From JABAQJ01 sp046327745 (GTDB lineage: Bacteria > Gemmatimonadota > Gemmatimonadetes > Gemmatimonadales > Gemmatimonadaceae), in contig JAXLXV010000018.1 in NCBI GenBank assembly GCA_046327745.1, positions 1 through 64,000 of the forward strand: 64,000 nucleotides of DNA, written 5' to 3'. Positions 35,662 through 44,967 of the stretch are shown piece by piece (within the stretch, counting starts at the first letter, position 1; each line of letters starts with the position of its first letter). A model generated the notes under the pieces. It worked only from the letters and a program-made list of their open reading frames with translations, was not told the origin of the DNA and made no database searches. The position numbers and the translations under genes are program-made.

Positions 35662-36945
35662 CTAGTTGACCAACGCCTGATACACGAGGTTTGCGAAACG
35701 ATCGCGCAACGACGAGCCGTTCGGCATCAGCTGTATCATCAGGACGATCACCAGCCGCTCCTGTGGATCCACGCTGTACCACGTGCCATACGCTCCACCC
35801 CAGCCATACGTGCCCACGCTGCTCATTCCGCTCGCGCCGTAGCGGCCGACCGTTTCGAAACCCAGACCAAATCCCTTTCCTGACTGCCCGTAGGTCGCGC
35901 CCAGTTGATCGTTCTTCATCAACCGCACGGTATGAGGGGCCAGGACACGAACGCCGTCGAGCTGTCCGTCGTTCAACGTCATCTGCAGAAATCGCGCGTA
36001 GTCGCGCGCCGTTGACAGCAGCCCCGCACCGCCTGAAAAACTGCGCCGCGGACCGTCGACATAGTGGCCCTGCCCCTTGGCGCCGTCTGGTGCTCGCTCG
36101 ATCGTGCCATCGCTCTTGCTGGCGTATACTGTCGTTAGGCGGCTCCGCTGCTCCGGCGCGAGGAAGTAGTGCGTGTCCGTCATGCGGAGCGGACCTGTGA
36201 TGTTCGCGCCTACGAACTCATCGAGCGTTTGGCCCGAGATTCGCTCCACCAAACATCCTAGAATGTCCGTGTTGTAGCCGTAGACAAACCGCTCACCCGG
36301 CTGCGCCACGAACGGCAGCGTGCCCAAACGCTCCATGGTCGTGCAGATGGGTTCATCCTTGTCGGCCGTATACCATCCATAGCCTGCGGCCGGCCCCATG
36401 CCCCGCGCCTCATACAGCTTTGCCACGGAAGGATCCGTTCCATACGAAATGCCAGCGGTATGCGTGAGCAGGTCAAACACCGTGACGGCGCGCTTGGCTG
36501 GCACTGTGGATCCATCAGGGTTCATGACCGTCGTTTGCGCAAATGAGGGGATGTACTTCGACACCGGATCGTACAAGCTCACCTTGCCCTGCTCGTACAG
36601 CAGCAGAAGCGCGGCGCTCGTCACCGCCTTGGACTGCGATGCAATTCGGAAAATGGCGTCGGGTGTCATCTTCCGGCCGGCTTCCTTGTCTGCCCATCCC
36701 ACGGATCGCTCATACGCCACGCGCCCGTCGCGCAGAACAAGCGCGACCGCTCCAGCCACTTCATTGCGATCGACGTAGCCTTGCAGTGCTTGATCGATGC
36801 GGGCGACTCGCTGGGGGTCGAGGCCCTTCGCCGAACGCTGCGCGGTCGCCGTCGGCGTTGTGGCTTGCGCATGCCCCGCCGACGTCGTGAGGGTCAGCGC
36901 AGCTAGCAGAACCAGCGAGCGAGGTGCAAGAGAACCGTTAGGCAT
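35662..36945 (-). CDS. Exported serine hydrolase, beta-lactamase class C/PBP-like
   Basis: A 427-residue protein with a signal peptide (SLVLLAALTLTTSAGHAQA). The nucleophile motif SxxK is IASQSKAVTS (Ser103, Lys106) and the tyrosine motif is FVYGYNTDILGCLVE. The C-terminal third has SVGTYGWGGAYGTWYSVDP, which replaces the usual KTG/HTG by GWGGAYGTWY as in many esterase-like members. So it is more likely an esterase or D-aminopeptidase than a beta-lactamase. It is the last gene of the leftward operon that starts at the M1 gene (41764). The 38-bp gap to the symporter gene fits. Confidence 0.85.
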   Translation of the reverse strand: MPNGSLAPRSLVLLAALTLTTSAGHAQATTPTATAQRSAKGLDPQRVARIDQALQGYVDRNEVAGAVALVLRDGRVAYERSVGWADKEAGRKMTPDAIFRIASQSKAVTSAALLLLYEQGKVSLYDPVSKYIPSFAQTTVMNPDGSTVPAKRAVTVFDLLTHTAGISYGTDPSVAKLYEARGMGPAAGYGWYTADKDEPICTTMERLGTLPFVAQPGERFVYGYNTDILGCLVERISGQTLDEFVGANITGPLRMTDTHYFLAPEQRSRLTTVYASKSDGTIERAPDGAKGQGHYVDGPRRSFSGGAGLLSTARDYARFLQMTLNDGQLDGVRVLAPHTVRLMKNDQLGATYGQSGKGFGLGFETVGRYGASGMSSVGTYGWGGAYGTWYSVDPQERLVIVLMIQLMPNGSSLRDRFANLVYQALVN

Positions 36946-36983
36946 AGCCGAGCGTGGTGACAGGAAATGGGATCGCCGATCCT

Positions 36984-38468
36984 TCAGGCGGAATGTTCTA
37001 CGGGTGCAACAACAGCAGCCAGTGACGAGGAGCGTTCATCCGGCGGAAAGAATGTATCGATCACAGTCGTTGAGGCGGGAGGCGTCATCAGGCTCACCAC
37101 CAGCATCAGCAGGCCGCTAGCCAGTACTCCCGCCTCGGCCGGATCCAGCCCGAGGTAGTACGGCGACCCCAGCTTCGACCAGAGCAGACACGCCGCCATG
37201 CCGCCAAGCATAGATGCCACAGCCCCCGCGCGGGTCGCGCGCCTCCAGTTCAAACCCACGACCACCGGAATGAACAGGAAGGACACCATGAGCTTAGCGG
37301 CCCAGATAACGATGAAGTTCACGAGCGAGAACTGACGGAGCGCCAAGGCCACCGGAATCGCACTGAACGTCACGACGGCCAACCGACTGGCTAACACACG
37401 CGCTCGTTCACTCGACGTCGGGCGGAGCAACTCGCCGTAGATATCGTGCGAAACGGCCGACGCGACGGTGAGCAGGATCGCACCTCCGGTTCGCGTAAAC
37501 GTCACCACCGCGGCCAGCAGCACTAACAAACCGATCCATGGTGGAAGCACGGACATGCCCAACACCGGGGTCGCCAAGTCAGGTGCAGGCAGCTGCGGCA
37601 TAGCCACCCGCATCGATAACCCGAAGAGGAGGACGCCAAGCCCCACGCAGCCCTGAAACAAGAACGAGTAGCCGATCGCCAGGCGAGTGGCTCGGCGACT
37701 CTGCATCGAGTAGATGGCGGATATCTCGTAAGGCGAAGCCGCCAGTCCCAACCCGATCGCCATGGAAATGGCCAGCAGTTGACGCCAGCCGAACCAGTTG
37801 CCGCTGAGCCGCGGATCGATCGCGGTGATCGCATCGCCGATTACGGACAGGCCACCCACATGACGTATGAGGTACGGCACGGCCAGCGCGTATCCTCCCA
37901 GCAGCAACAACGCCTTCAACATGCCCACGTACGCGTTGCTGTACATGCCGCCGAGCACGGTGTACAGGGTGGTAATGCCGGCCACGAGTAGCACCGCGCG
38001 CGGATACGACATGCCCCCCACTAAGCCGAACAGCAGCCCTCCGGCCTGGTACTGTGCCGAGAGCATGACCGCATAGACCACCAAGATGAACACGGCAGAG
38101 ACAGCGCGGGCCATGCGGCTTTCAAACCGCGCAGCGAAATAGTCTGGAAGCGTCAGACCGGCGATGCGTCGAATGCGGGGCGCGACAAACAAGGCAGCGA
38201 CCACCCATCCGATCCAGACTAGGGGCCACGTCCACGCGTAGCTGATGCCGGAGAAGTAGTGGAATCCCACCATGCCGATGGTGGCGCCGGCGCTCACTTG
38301 GTTCGCCATCAGCGTCGCCCCGCCAACGATCGGCCCCAGGCTGCGTCCCGCGGCCAGGAAGCCTTCTTCTGTCGACGCCCGCCGATAGTTGTACAACCCG
38401 ATGCCACAGACGAGCGCCAGGTACGCGCCCACGATCACGTAGAATCCTGTGAGCAGCGTTCCCGTCAT
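36984..38468 (-). CDS. Sodium:solute symporter (SSS family)
   Basis: I start at 38468, where the ATG overlaps the stop of the upstream unknown gene (ATGA, 38465-38468). The 494-residue inner-membrane protein has about 13 helices of the LeuT-like SSS fold: FYVIVGAYLALVCGIGLYNY, the LAAGRSLGPIVGGATLMANQ loop, the SGISYAWTW helix, VTFTRTGGAILLTVASAVSHDIYGEL and the helices after it. Members transport proline, pantothenate, sugars or other small solutes with Na+. Its setting among peptidases suggests amino-acid or small-peptide uptake, an inference. Confidence 0.9.
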   Translation of the reverse strand: MTGTLLTGFYVIVGAYLALVCGIGLYNYRRASTEEGFLAAGRSLGPIVGGATLMANQVSAGATIGMVGFHYFSGISYAWTWPLVWIGWVVAALFVAPRIRRIAGLTLPDYFAARFESRMARAVSAVFILVVYAVMLSAQYQAGGLLFGLVGGMSYPRAVLLVAGITTLYTVLGGMYSNAYVGMLKALLLLGGYALAVPYLIRHVGGLSVIGDAITAIDPRLSGNWFGWRQLLAISMAIGLGLAASPYEISAIYSMQSRRATRLAIGYSFLFQGCVGLGVLLFGLSMRVAMPQLPAPDLATPVLGMSVLPPWIGLLVLLAAVVTFTRTGGAILLTVASAVSHDIYGELLRPTSSERARVLASRLAVVTFSAIPVALALRQFSLVNFIVIWAAKLMVSFLFIPVVVGLNWRRATRAGAVASMLGGMAACLLWSKLGSPYYLGLDPAEAGVLASGLLMLVVSLMTPPASTTVIDTFFPPDERSSSLAAVVAPVEHSA

Positions 38469-39154
38469 GACGCGCGATCCTCGGACCGACGGGCCCACAG
38501 CAGGTACAGCGGCACCCACACGATCATGATGGCGGCCAGCAGCCAGAAGCGCCACGCCAGGCCGCCGTCGTTAGGCTCGCGCCCAGGGGGCGCACAGCGC
38601 TCACGCGTCATGCGCAACCCGCTCACATGCAGAAAGGCCGGCACGGCGACAAAGCGCCCCGTCCACACGCCCTCTCGAGTTGGCATTAGTTGTGGAAACG
38701 AAACGCTCCCATCGCGGCCCGGCGCAAACTGCACCGTGACCTCGACGGCTCCTTCGCGTGAATTCTCGTCGTTCGGGATCGGTCGCGTCAGGTGCACCAG
38801 AGGAATGTCACCCTCCCATCCTGTGACCTGTACGTCGTAGGCGAGTGCACGCTCCGTCGTGGGTGCTGAGGTTGCAGATGACGAATCGATGAACTCCAGC
38901 CACGGCCCGCGCGGCGTGGGTGCGATCGTTCGGCGCACACCGGCTGACGTGACCTGAACATCACCGATGCTGGCACAGGCGCGTTGCAAGACGCGAAAGT
39001 TTGTCGCCGTGTCCGCGAGGCGGTACTGCTGTTGGACGTGCGCCATTCCCAGCGAGTCCACGAGCACCGTGACAGCGACACGACTCGGTGACTGCGCCTG
39101 CGTCGGCGCCGTCAGCACCCACCACGCCACCACGGTCAGCGCGCGCCAAACCAC
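38465..39154 (-). CDS. Exported protein with one C-terminal membrane helix, unknown family
   Basis: A 229-residue protein with a signal peptide (VWRALTVVAWWVLTAPTQA), a beta-rich periplasmic domain, and one membrane helix near the end (FWLLAAIMIVWVPLYLLWAR) followed by a short basic tail (RRSEDRAS). Five residues between the aspartoacylase-like gene and this one, and a four-base overlap with the symporter gene, make it an integral operon member. A position between a hydrolase and a Na+ symporter is typical of an accessory subunit of the transporter, which is only a guess. I do not recognise the domain. Confidence 0.65.
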   Translation of the reverse strand: MVWRALTVVAWWVLTAPTQAQSPSRVAVTVLVDSLGMAHVQQQYRLADTATNFRVLQRACASIGDVQVTSAGVRRTIAPTPRGPWLEFIDSSSATSAPTTERALAYDVQVTGWEGDIPLVHLTRPIPNDENSREGAVEVTVQFAPGRDGSVSFPQLMPTREGVWTGRFVAVPAFLHVSGLRMTRERCAPPGREPNDGGLAWRFWLLAAIMIVWVPLYLLWARRSEDRAS

Positions 39155-39158
39155 CGGA

Positions 39159-40124
39159 TCAGTCCGCGTAGGTGGTTGCCGTGGCTGCGTTCCCCATCAT
39201 GAACGTGTAGTCCCCCGGGTGGATCCGTGTCATGTAGTTCCGGCACAGGACCACGATATTCTGCTCGAAGGGCGCCGTCATGGTTTCCAATACGTCGAAC
39301 GTGTACGGGCTGACGATGTCGGCGAGGACGGTGCCCTTGGGAAGGCGTTGCCCAGGCGTGAGCACCTGACGCGGGACACACAGTCCGCCCGCGCGTGGCC
39401 GCATCACCTTCATCTCGCGCATGAGAACTTGCCCGGCGCGCTTCTCCACCACGCCGTCCAGCGCGCCTACGTAACGCAGCTGATTCAGAACTCCCTTCAC
39501 ACCGTTCGCCACGTGAACGTGCTGCTCGTTGTAGCCGCCCCCGATCTCCACCACCATGCAGCGAACGCCACGCTGCTCCGCGTAGGTGGCCGTGGTGTTT
39601 GGATACGACGCGGCAGGCTTGTACAACAGTTGTGGTAAGAAGGCGCGCGAGAGACCCTCGTCATTGACTACGTAGCAGTAATCCACCCAGGGAAATGTGC
39701 CCCCCGCGTGAATGTCGATCAGCACATCGATCTTGTCGATGAATTCATGGGCGATGACATACGCCTGTTGCTCGCTCAGCCAACCATCCGGCGAACCGGG
39801 AAACAGCCGGTTCATGTCGAGCATGTCGATCGGGGTGTTGCGGGTGATCCCCTCCATGGCCAAGGGGTTCGCGACACCGAGTATCCACACGCTGCCCCGG
39901 AGGGTCGCGGGGTCGAGCTGCCGGTGCAGCTCGCGGGCAATGAGCAGCCCTTCCAGTTCGTCGCCGTGGATCATCGCCGAGACGCCGACCGTCGGCCCGG
40001 GAGATCGCCCTTGGATCACGTGGATCGTTAGGCCCAGCGGCAACCCACTGGCCAGTGTCGTGATGGGAGCGAAACGCCGCGTGCGTCCGGCGCCAAGGTC
40101 GGTGACAATCGTCTGGGAATCCAT
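39159..40124 (-). CDS. Aspartoacylase/succinylglutamate desuccinylase-like zinc hydrolase
   Basis: The ATG at 40124 follows the M1 stop by five bases. The 321-residue protein has the AspA/AstE fold of the M14 group: VSAMIHGDELEGLLIARELH carries the first zinc histidine and glutamate (HGDE), DVLIDIHAGGTFPWVD the second histidine, and MVVEIGGGYNEQ the catalytic glutamate. Substrates are N-acyl amino acids in known family members. It has no leader. It probably works on products from the co-transcribed M1 enzyme. Confidence 0.85.
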   Translation of the reverse strand: MDSQTIVTDLGAGRTRRFAPITTLASGLPLGLTIHVIQGRSPGPTVGVSAMIHGDELEGLLIARELHRQLDPATLRGSVWILGVANPLAMEGITRNTPIDMLDMNRLFPGSPDGWLSEQQAYVIAHEFIDKIDVLIDIHAGGTFPWVDYCYVVNDEGLSRAFLPQLLYKPAASYPNTTATYAEQRGVRCMVVEIGGGYNEQHVHVANGVKGVLNQLRYVGALDGVVEKRAGQVLMREMKVMRPRAGGLCVPRQVLTPGQRLPKGTVLADIVSPYTFDVLETMTAPFEQNIVVLCRNYMTRIHPGDYTFMMGNAATATTYAD

Positions 40125-40129
40125 TGGAC

Positions 40130-41764
40130 TTATCGCTTGGTTACCGTCGATTCGATCAGGGACCACGTGTCGGGGTCCAGCACCACGCCGGTCGGGGCAC
40201 TGGCGACGTTCCACGAGACATGCTGGCGGCGTTCCGTGAGCTCCAGGCGACGGCGTGGTCCGTCCGACACCGGTACACCCGTCAGCTCCACCTCGAGCGG
40301 AAGTCGATAGACATCGCCTGGTTGCGTCTGTTCGACGTCCATCTGCAGAACGTGTGTCGCCGCATCATAGGACCAGACCGCGCGTACGGTCGGATGGCCC
40401 GGTCGACGCAACCATTGATCAAAGAACCACTGCAACTCCAGCCCGCTCACTTCCTCAAACACTCGGCGAAGATCGTCGGTTGACGCGTTGGCGTCCTTGT
40501 ACCTCGCGTGATACCGGCGAATCCCTTCCCAGAACGCGTCGGTGCCGATCAGGGACCGGAGCATGTGCAACGTCCACCCGCCCTTCTCGTAGATCAGTCG
40601 GTTGGTCACCTTGGCCATGTCCACGAGATTCTCATGGATAATGGGCGTGTTGGGCAGCGCGCGCTCCGTGGTGAACACGACGTCGCGACTCTGCTGCAGG
40701 CCGCGCACGAAGGCATCTCGCCCCTTCCAGTGTTCTTGGTACAATAGGGTGAAATACGTGGCGAAGCCTTCGCTTAGCCAGACGTCGTTCCAGTCACGCT
40801 CGGTGACCGCATTGCCCCACCACTGGTGCGCGATTTCATGCGCCACAATGCGCACGCTGCTCTGCGGCGTAATCGATGACTCGCCATAGAAGATGGCGCT
40901 GGCGTGCTCCGTGCCTCCACTCAGACCCGCCGCCTCGACGTTCGCGAGTTTTTCGTACGAGTAGGGCCCTATGTGTTCGATGAAGAAGGCGAGGGCTTCA
41001 CGGGCGGTCGACTCATAGCGCGTCCAGAGCGTGTCGCGATCCTGCGGATAGGTCCAACTGGACAGCGGGATCTGAGCCACCTCGCCCGCGTGGTGCACCG
41101 CAAATTCGCTCGCGGCGAATGCGAAGAGCCACGTGGCGATGGGTGTCGATTCGCGCCAATGCGTCAACCGTCGACCGTCGCCCAGGTCGCGCTCCTCTTC
41201 CAGCGCGCCATTGGCGACAACCTGATACTTCGCGGGGGCGGTCACCAAGAACTCATTCGTCGCCTTGTCCGACGGATGATCGATCGTCGGCAGCCACTGG
41301 TGCGCTAGATCGGGCCAGTTCAACGAGTAGAACGACCGCGCACCGTACTTGGTCGGTCCAATGCGCAGTCCCTTCGCCGGTACGCCGTGATATCGCACCG
41401 TGAATTCTCCAACGGAGCCCTGCGCAGCCATAGCCGGGAGAGCGATCGCAATTCGATCGGCGGCGTGGGTGTACCGCACGCCGACCGCGCCCATCCGCAC
41501 GTCATCCACGTGCATGCCGCGACCACCAGATTCCGTGGCCAGCTCCAACCAGAAGGACGACACTCCCCGTTCCACGAACCGAACTCGCACCGTCGCTTCG
41601 CCCCAAATCGCGTCCGTCGTGTCGCTCAGCGTCAGGGCGAAGGCGTAGTGCTCGACGTCAATGCCGCGCTGCCTCGGATAAGCATCGAAGCCAGCAGCCC
41701 CGGCAACTGACCCGGCGAGCATGAGCGACATCGCCGCCAGAATCCATCGGTGTCGTCCGGACAT
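40130..41764 (-). CDS. Exported M1-family metallopeptidase
   Basis: The ATG at 41764 precedes a signal peptide (RHRWILAAMSLMLAGSVAGA). The 544-residue enzyme lacks the C-terminal domain IV of aminopeptidase N but has a complete gluzincin site: HEIAHQWWGN near residue 306 and the distal glutamate in WLSEGFATYFTLLY. The exopeptidase GxMEN signature is replaced by GGTEHASAIF, a common variant that keeps the glutamate. It is the first gene of a five-gene leftward operon with an aspartoacylase-like enzyme, an unknown membrane protein, a symporter and a serine hydrolase. Confidence 0.9.
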   Translation of the reverse strand: MSGRHRWILAAMSLMLAGSVAGAAGFDAYPRQRGIDVEHYAFALTLSDTTDAIWGEATVRVRFVERGVSSFWLELATESGGRGMHVDDVRMGAVGVRYTHAADRIAIALPAMAAQGSVGEFTVRYHGVPAKGLRIGPTKYGARSFYSLNWPDLAHQWLPTIDHPSDKATNEFLVTAPAKYQVVANGALEEERDLGDGRRLTHWRESTPIATWLFAFAASEFAVHHAGEVAQIPLSSWTYPQDRDTLWTRYESTAREALAFFIEHIGPYSYEKLANVEAAGLSGGTEHASAIFYGESSITPQSSVRIVAHEIAHQWWGNAVTERDWNDVWLSEGFATYFTLLYQEHWKGRDAFVRGLQQSRDVVFTTERALPNTPIIHENLVDMAKVTNRLIYEKGGWTLHMLRSLIGTDAFWEGIRRYHARYKDANASTDDLRRVFEEVSGLELQWFFDQWLRRPGHPTVRAVWSYDAATHVLQMDVEQTQPGDVYRLPLEVELTGVPVSDGPRRRLELTERRQHVSWNVASAPTGVVLDPDTWSLIESTVTKR

Positions 41765-41943
41765 GGTCGGGGCAGTCTCTCCCGTTAGGTGCAACGTTGC
41801 GACGACCGGAAACTCGGCTGCCACACGTTGACAGCCGCCGGCGTCGCGTCCAAGCTACCGCCGCCGCGCGCGCACCGCATCTAGAGTCGCTGGCGGATCA
41901 AGAACAGTCGGTCGTTTGATTCACGCCTCAGGAGGGCTCGCCA

Positions 41944-42639
41944 GTGCAGGCGCTTCGCTCCGTGACTTTGGCACCTCGGCACCTCATCCACGCCTTTCTA
42001 TTGTTGGCGGGCCTCTCGTGCGCCGGCCCGCGGGGCGACGACGCTGGCAAAGACTCCACCAGCGCACGGATTTCCTCGACCGGCGCCGACCAGGACGGTG
42101 ATCGCGAGCGCGTACTGGCCTCGCAAGGACTGGCGCGTCGCGTTGGCGACACCCTCGTCCTGACTCTGCGAGGCCGGCAGTCGGCTCGATTGGTCCACGA
42201 CACCACAGGGACCGATAACTCGATGCTCTATGCATTCGACGGCCATCTGAGTCATGCCCCTTTCTTTGGAATCCGTGTCTCCTATTTCGAGGGGAGCGGA
42301 TACCTCATCGTGCATGACTCCACGGGACGACAGACGCAGCTGGATGCGCCGCCTCTGGTATCACCCTCCGGCCGATTGATCGCGACCGCGTCGATCGATC
42401 TCGTGGCAGCATTCGACCCGACCCGACTATTTGTTGCGTCGCTGAACGGCGATACGCTGCGAACAGAGTTTGAGCTCTCCCCAGAAGACTGGGGTCCGGA
42501 TTCCCTTCAATGGCAGGGCGAAGACACGCTGCGCTTCGTCCAGCGGTTGGTGACTGAGGAACCGGGCGTGTATCGCTCGCAACCCGCGCAACTCATTCGG
42601 TCGGCGACCGGGTGGCGCCTGGTGTCCACGCATCCATAA
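41944..42639 (+). CDS. Lipoprotein of unknown function
   Basis: The GTG at 41944 has an AGGAGG ribosome site eight bases upstream, a rare full match in this window. A lipobox LAGLSC follows. The mature part is predicted to be all-beta: GDTLVLTLRGRQSARLVHD, YLIVHDSTGRQTQLDAPPLVSPSGRLIATAS and a final strand pair. This resembles small surface lipoproteins but I do not recognise the family. Divergent from the M1 operon; a hairpin follows at 42714. Confidence 0.65.
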   Translation: MQALRSVTLAPRHLIHAFLLLAGLSCAGPRGDDAGKDSTSARISSTGADQDGDRERVLASQGLARRVGDTLVLTLRGRQSARLVHDTTGTDNSMLYAFDGHLSHAPFFGIRVSYFEGSGYLIVHDSTGRQTQLDAPPLVSPSGRLIATASIDLVAAFDPTRLFVASLNGDTLRTEFELSPEDWGPDSLQWQGEDTLRFVQRLVTEEPGVYRSQPAQLIRSATGWRLVSTHP

Positions 42640-42713
42640 GGCGGGACCCCGATTCGGGAGTCCGCGTTTGACCGAAAGCTGAACTGGGCCCGCCGAGCCG
42701 TGAGCCGACCCCT

Positions 42714-42743
42714 GCGTCGCGTGTCGCTCCATGCACGCGACGC
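42714..42743. terminator. Hairpin between convergent genes
   Basis: A perfect 10-bp stem, GCGTCGCGTG (42714-42723) with CACGCGACGC (42734-42743), closes a 10-nt loop. It lies between the stop of the lipoprotein gene (42639) and that of the PBP4 gene (42759), so it can stop both transcripts. No T-run is seen on either side. Confidence 0.5.
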
Positions 42744-42758
42744 CCGCCCAGCGAACGC

Positions 42759-44324
42759 CTACTTGTAGGCCTCAGCTGCAACTTCGCCGAGCACCTGCCC
42801 CACCAGTCGCTTCACCGCCTCGGGATCGTCCGGCACGTGCACGTTGTTCACATAGATCGCAAACGCCAGCTCCCGACCACTTGCCGTGGTGATGTAGCCG
42901 GCCAAGCCCTTTCCGGTCACCAGCGGTTTCCTGTTCAGCGGATCGTACGTCACGTACGTGCCAGTCTTGGCAAAGACATGCCCGGCCGCAGGAGACTTCA
43001 TTTGAATGTCGAACAGCGTTCCGTCCTTGCCCAGGACGGGCAGAGCCTTGTGGAACTGTGCGAAGAACGGACGCTGACTCATGTACTCCAGGTAGCTCAC
43101 CATGAACGCCGGTGAGAAGTGCGCATCACCGCCTGCGCCATCACCCTGGTGGGCGCCAGAGATGTCCAATCCGGCACTCGTCAAAAACTCGCGCTCGATA
43201 TCGAAGCCGGTCCGCGCTGTGTCCTGCTTGCCCACAATCGCGCCCAACTGCAGGGGACCCATGCTGGCATGCAGGTTCTGGCTCACCTTCAGGGTGACCT
43301 TCGCCTCTTCGGTCTGGGGCGCCGATACGTGTTCCGCTACCGCATTCGCGTCGGTGTAGCTGGCGGCAAGCCGCTTGAAGTCGGCAACGCTCTTGCCGGC
43401 ACCGACAGGAACAACGACTCCCGCCTCGCGAAGCGCATCGGTAAAGACCATCTGGGCAAAGGCGCTGGGCGATGGAACCCTGTACGCATAGAGAATCGGC
43501 ACCGATCCCGCGGGCAAACCTCCCCGGATCTTCACGATGTGCGTCCCATTCGCCAGCGTGCTGTCTGCGTACATGTCCACGGTGCGGCGACTGTCGGGTG
43601 CGCCGGTCTTCAATTCGTTCACAAACTTTACGTATCGCGTCTCCGGAGAGACGTGCATGGTCATCGGCGCACCGGCCGAGGCGCCCGGGGTCACGATGAC
43701 GTCGATCACGTTGTCGTTCACGACGATCGGCGAGAGCACGACTCCCGTGCCTAACTCGCGGTCGCCCTCTGGAAACAGCGTGGCATCCACAAGCACGCGA
43801 CCCGTGACGCGCTTCACTCGGGTGGCGACCTGCTTGGCCAGTGAGCGAATCACCACCAGCGGATCGCCGGGCACGGCCTTGGTCTCTGGCGCCCCGTCGT
43901 AGGAATGGTCTTCGTCTTCGAAGGCGAGGGTGCCGTCCGCTTGCATGCGCTGTGAGAGATTGGGGTCGCCACTCGCCACAAGCACCAGATCACCCGTCAG
44001 TGCCCCCGCGCGAAGCGTTCCCGCCGCGTACACCTTCGTATGAAACCGATAGTCTGGCCCCAGGACATTCAGCAGCGTCCCTTCCGTCAGCAGCTTAGTG
44101 GTTGAACCTGGAGTGAAGAGCGCCTCCGCATTCCGCTCGTACAGCACCTGCTTGGAACCAAGATCATAGAATCGCATGCCCCACAGTGCGTGGCGAAATT
44201 CGGCACGATTCAGTATTGGCTCGATGCGCGCCGCAAGCGCCGGATCCGAACCCTGGGCCCATAGTGCGCTGGGAGCGAAGCAGAGTAGCGCGGCCAGAAG
44301 AACGCGCGAACGAAGTCGTGACAT
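42759..44324 (-). CDS. dacB: D-alanyl-D-alanine carboxypeptidase/endopeptidase (PBP4, DacB family)
   Basis: The ATG at 44324 starts a signal peptide (SRVLLAALLCFAPSALWAQ). All three penicillin-binding motifs are present: SxxK as FTPGSTTKLL (Ser74, Lys77), SxN as SQNLHASMG, and KTG as HVFAKTGTYV. The 521-residue length and the large insertion between SxxK and SxN are typical of the S13 family. It trims or opens peptidoglycan cross-links in the periplasm. It lies 43 bp after an MBL hydrolase and a pirin gene in the same direction. The symbol reflects the family, not proven orthology. Confidence 0.9.
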   Translation of the reverse strand: MSRLRSRVLLAALLCFAPSALWAQGSDPALAARIEPILNRAEFRHALWGMRFYDLGSKQVLYERNAEALFTPGSTTKLLTEGTLLNVLGPDYRFHTKVYAAGTLRAGALTGDLVLVASGDPNLSQRMQADGTLAFEDEDHSYDGAPETKAVPGDPLVVIRSLAKQVATRVKRVTGRVLVDATLFPEGDRELGTGVVLSPIVVNDNVIDVIVTPGASAGAPMTMHVSPETRYVKFVNELKTGAPDSRRTVDMYADSTLANGTHIVKIRGGLPAGSVPILYAYRVPSPSAFAQMVFTDALREAGVVVPVGAGKSVADFKRLAASYTDANAVAEHVSAPQTEEAKVTLKVSQNLHASMGPLQLGAIVGKQDTARTGFDIEREFLTSAGLDISGAHQGDGAGGDAHFSPAFMVSYLEYMSQRPFFAQFHKALPVLGKDGTLFDIQMKSPAAGHVFAKTGTYVTYDPLNRKPLVTGKGLAGYITTASGRELAFAIYVNNVHVPDDPEAVKRLVGQVLGEVAAEAYK

Positions 44325-44367
44325 GGAAGGAATCGTGAGGGTCAGCACGGCGCGACAGGCGCGCGTG

Positions 44368-44967
44368 TCAGGCGTCCGGAATCGGTGGCAGCGGACGAGG
44401 GGCGGGTCCGTGGCCAGGGAAAACTTGCTTCGCACCCTTGCTCCGCAGCAACACCCAGCTCCGTCGCACCGTGTCGAAAGCCTCTTCGTCGGCCATGGTC
44501 GGAAGGGTGAGATCACCGATGAACGCCGATCCGTCATCGAGCAATACGGAGACGCTGTCATTCGTGTGCCCGGGCGTTGGTACGACTTCGCCATCAATGC
44601 CCAGCGAGCGCAAAAAAGCGCGACTGTCCGCGATGGCGATCACACGGTTATCGCGCTCGTCAATGTCCACATAGTGATTGGAAGGCTTCATCCACGTCTT
44701 GAGCGTGGCAATGGCTGATCGCTGTTCCTCCATCACGAGCAGCCCCATGCCGACGTTCTTGAGCTCCTGCGCCGCGCCGGCGTGATCGGGATGAAAATGC
44801 GTCGTGAGAAGCCAGGGGATGTCGCGCCGCGCAATGTCCTTGCGTTTGAGCTGCGCGTCCAGCTTCGCCACGGTGCCCGGCCAGCCGATGTCAATCAGCA
44901 GACGAGCCGACCCCTGCCCCAGCACGTAGTAGTTGGTCGAGTCGTACCCAACATTCACGATGTTCAT
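44368..44967 (-). CDS. Metallo-beta-lactamase-fold hydrolase
   Basis: A 199-residue cytoplasmic protein beginning MNIVNVGYDSTNYYVLGQG, with the binuclear metal motif TTHFHPDHAGAA (HxHxDH), then PTPGHTNDSVSVLLDDGS with the third histidine, and FPGHGPAPRPLPPI at the C-terminus with the last one. This is the glyoxalase II/hydroxyacylglutathione hydrolase-like group, length normal. Its ATG overlaps the stop of the pirin gene (44964-44967), which indicates translational coupling. Substrate unknown. Confidence 0.85.
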   Translation of the reverse strand: MNIVNVGYDSTNYYVLGQGSARLLIDIGWPGTVAKLDAQLKRKDIARRDIPWLLTTHFHPDHAGAAQELKNVGMGLLVMEEQRSAIATLKTWMKPSNHYVDIDERDNRVIAIADSRAFLRSLGIDGEVVPTPGHTNDSVSVLLDDGSAFIGDLTLPTMADEEAFDTVRRSWVLLRSKGAKQVFPGHGPAPRPLPPIPDA

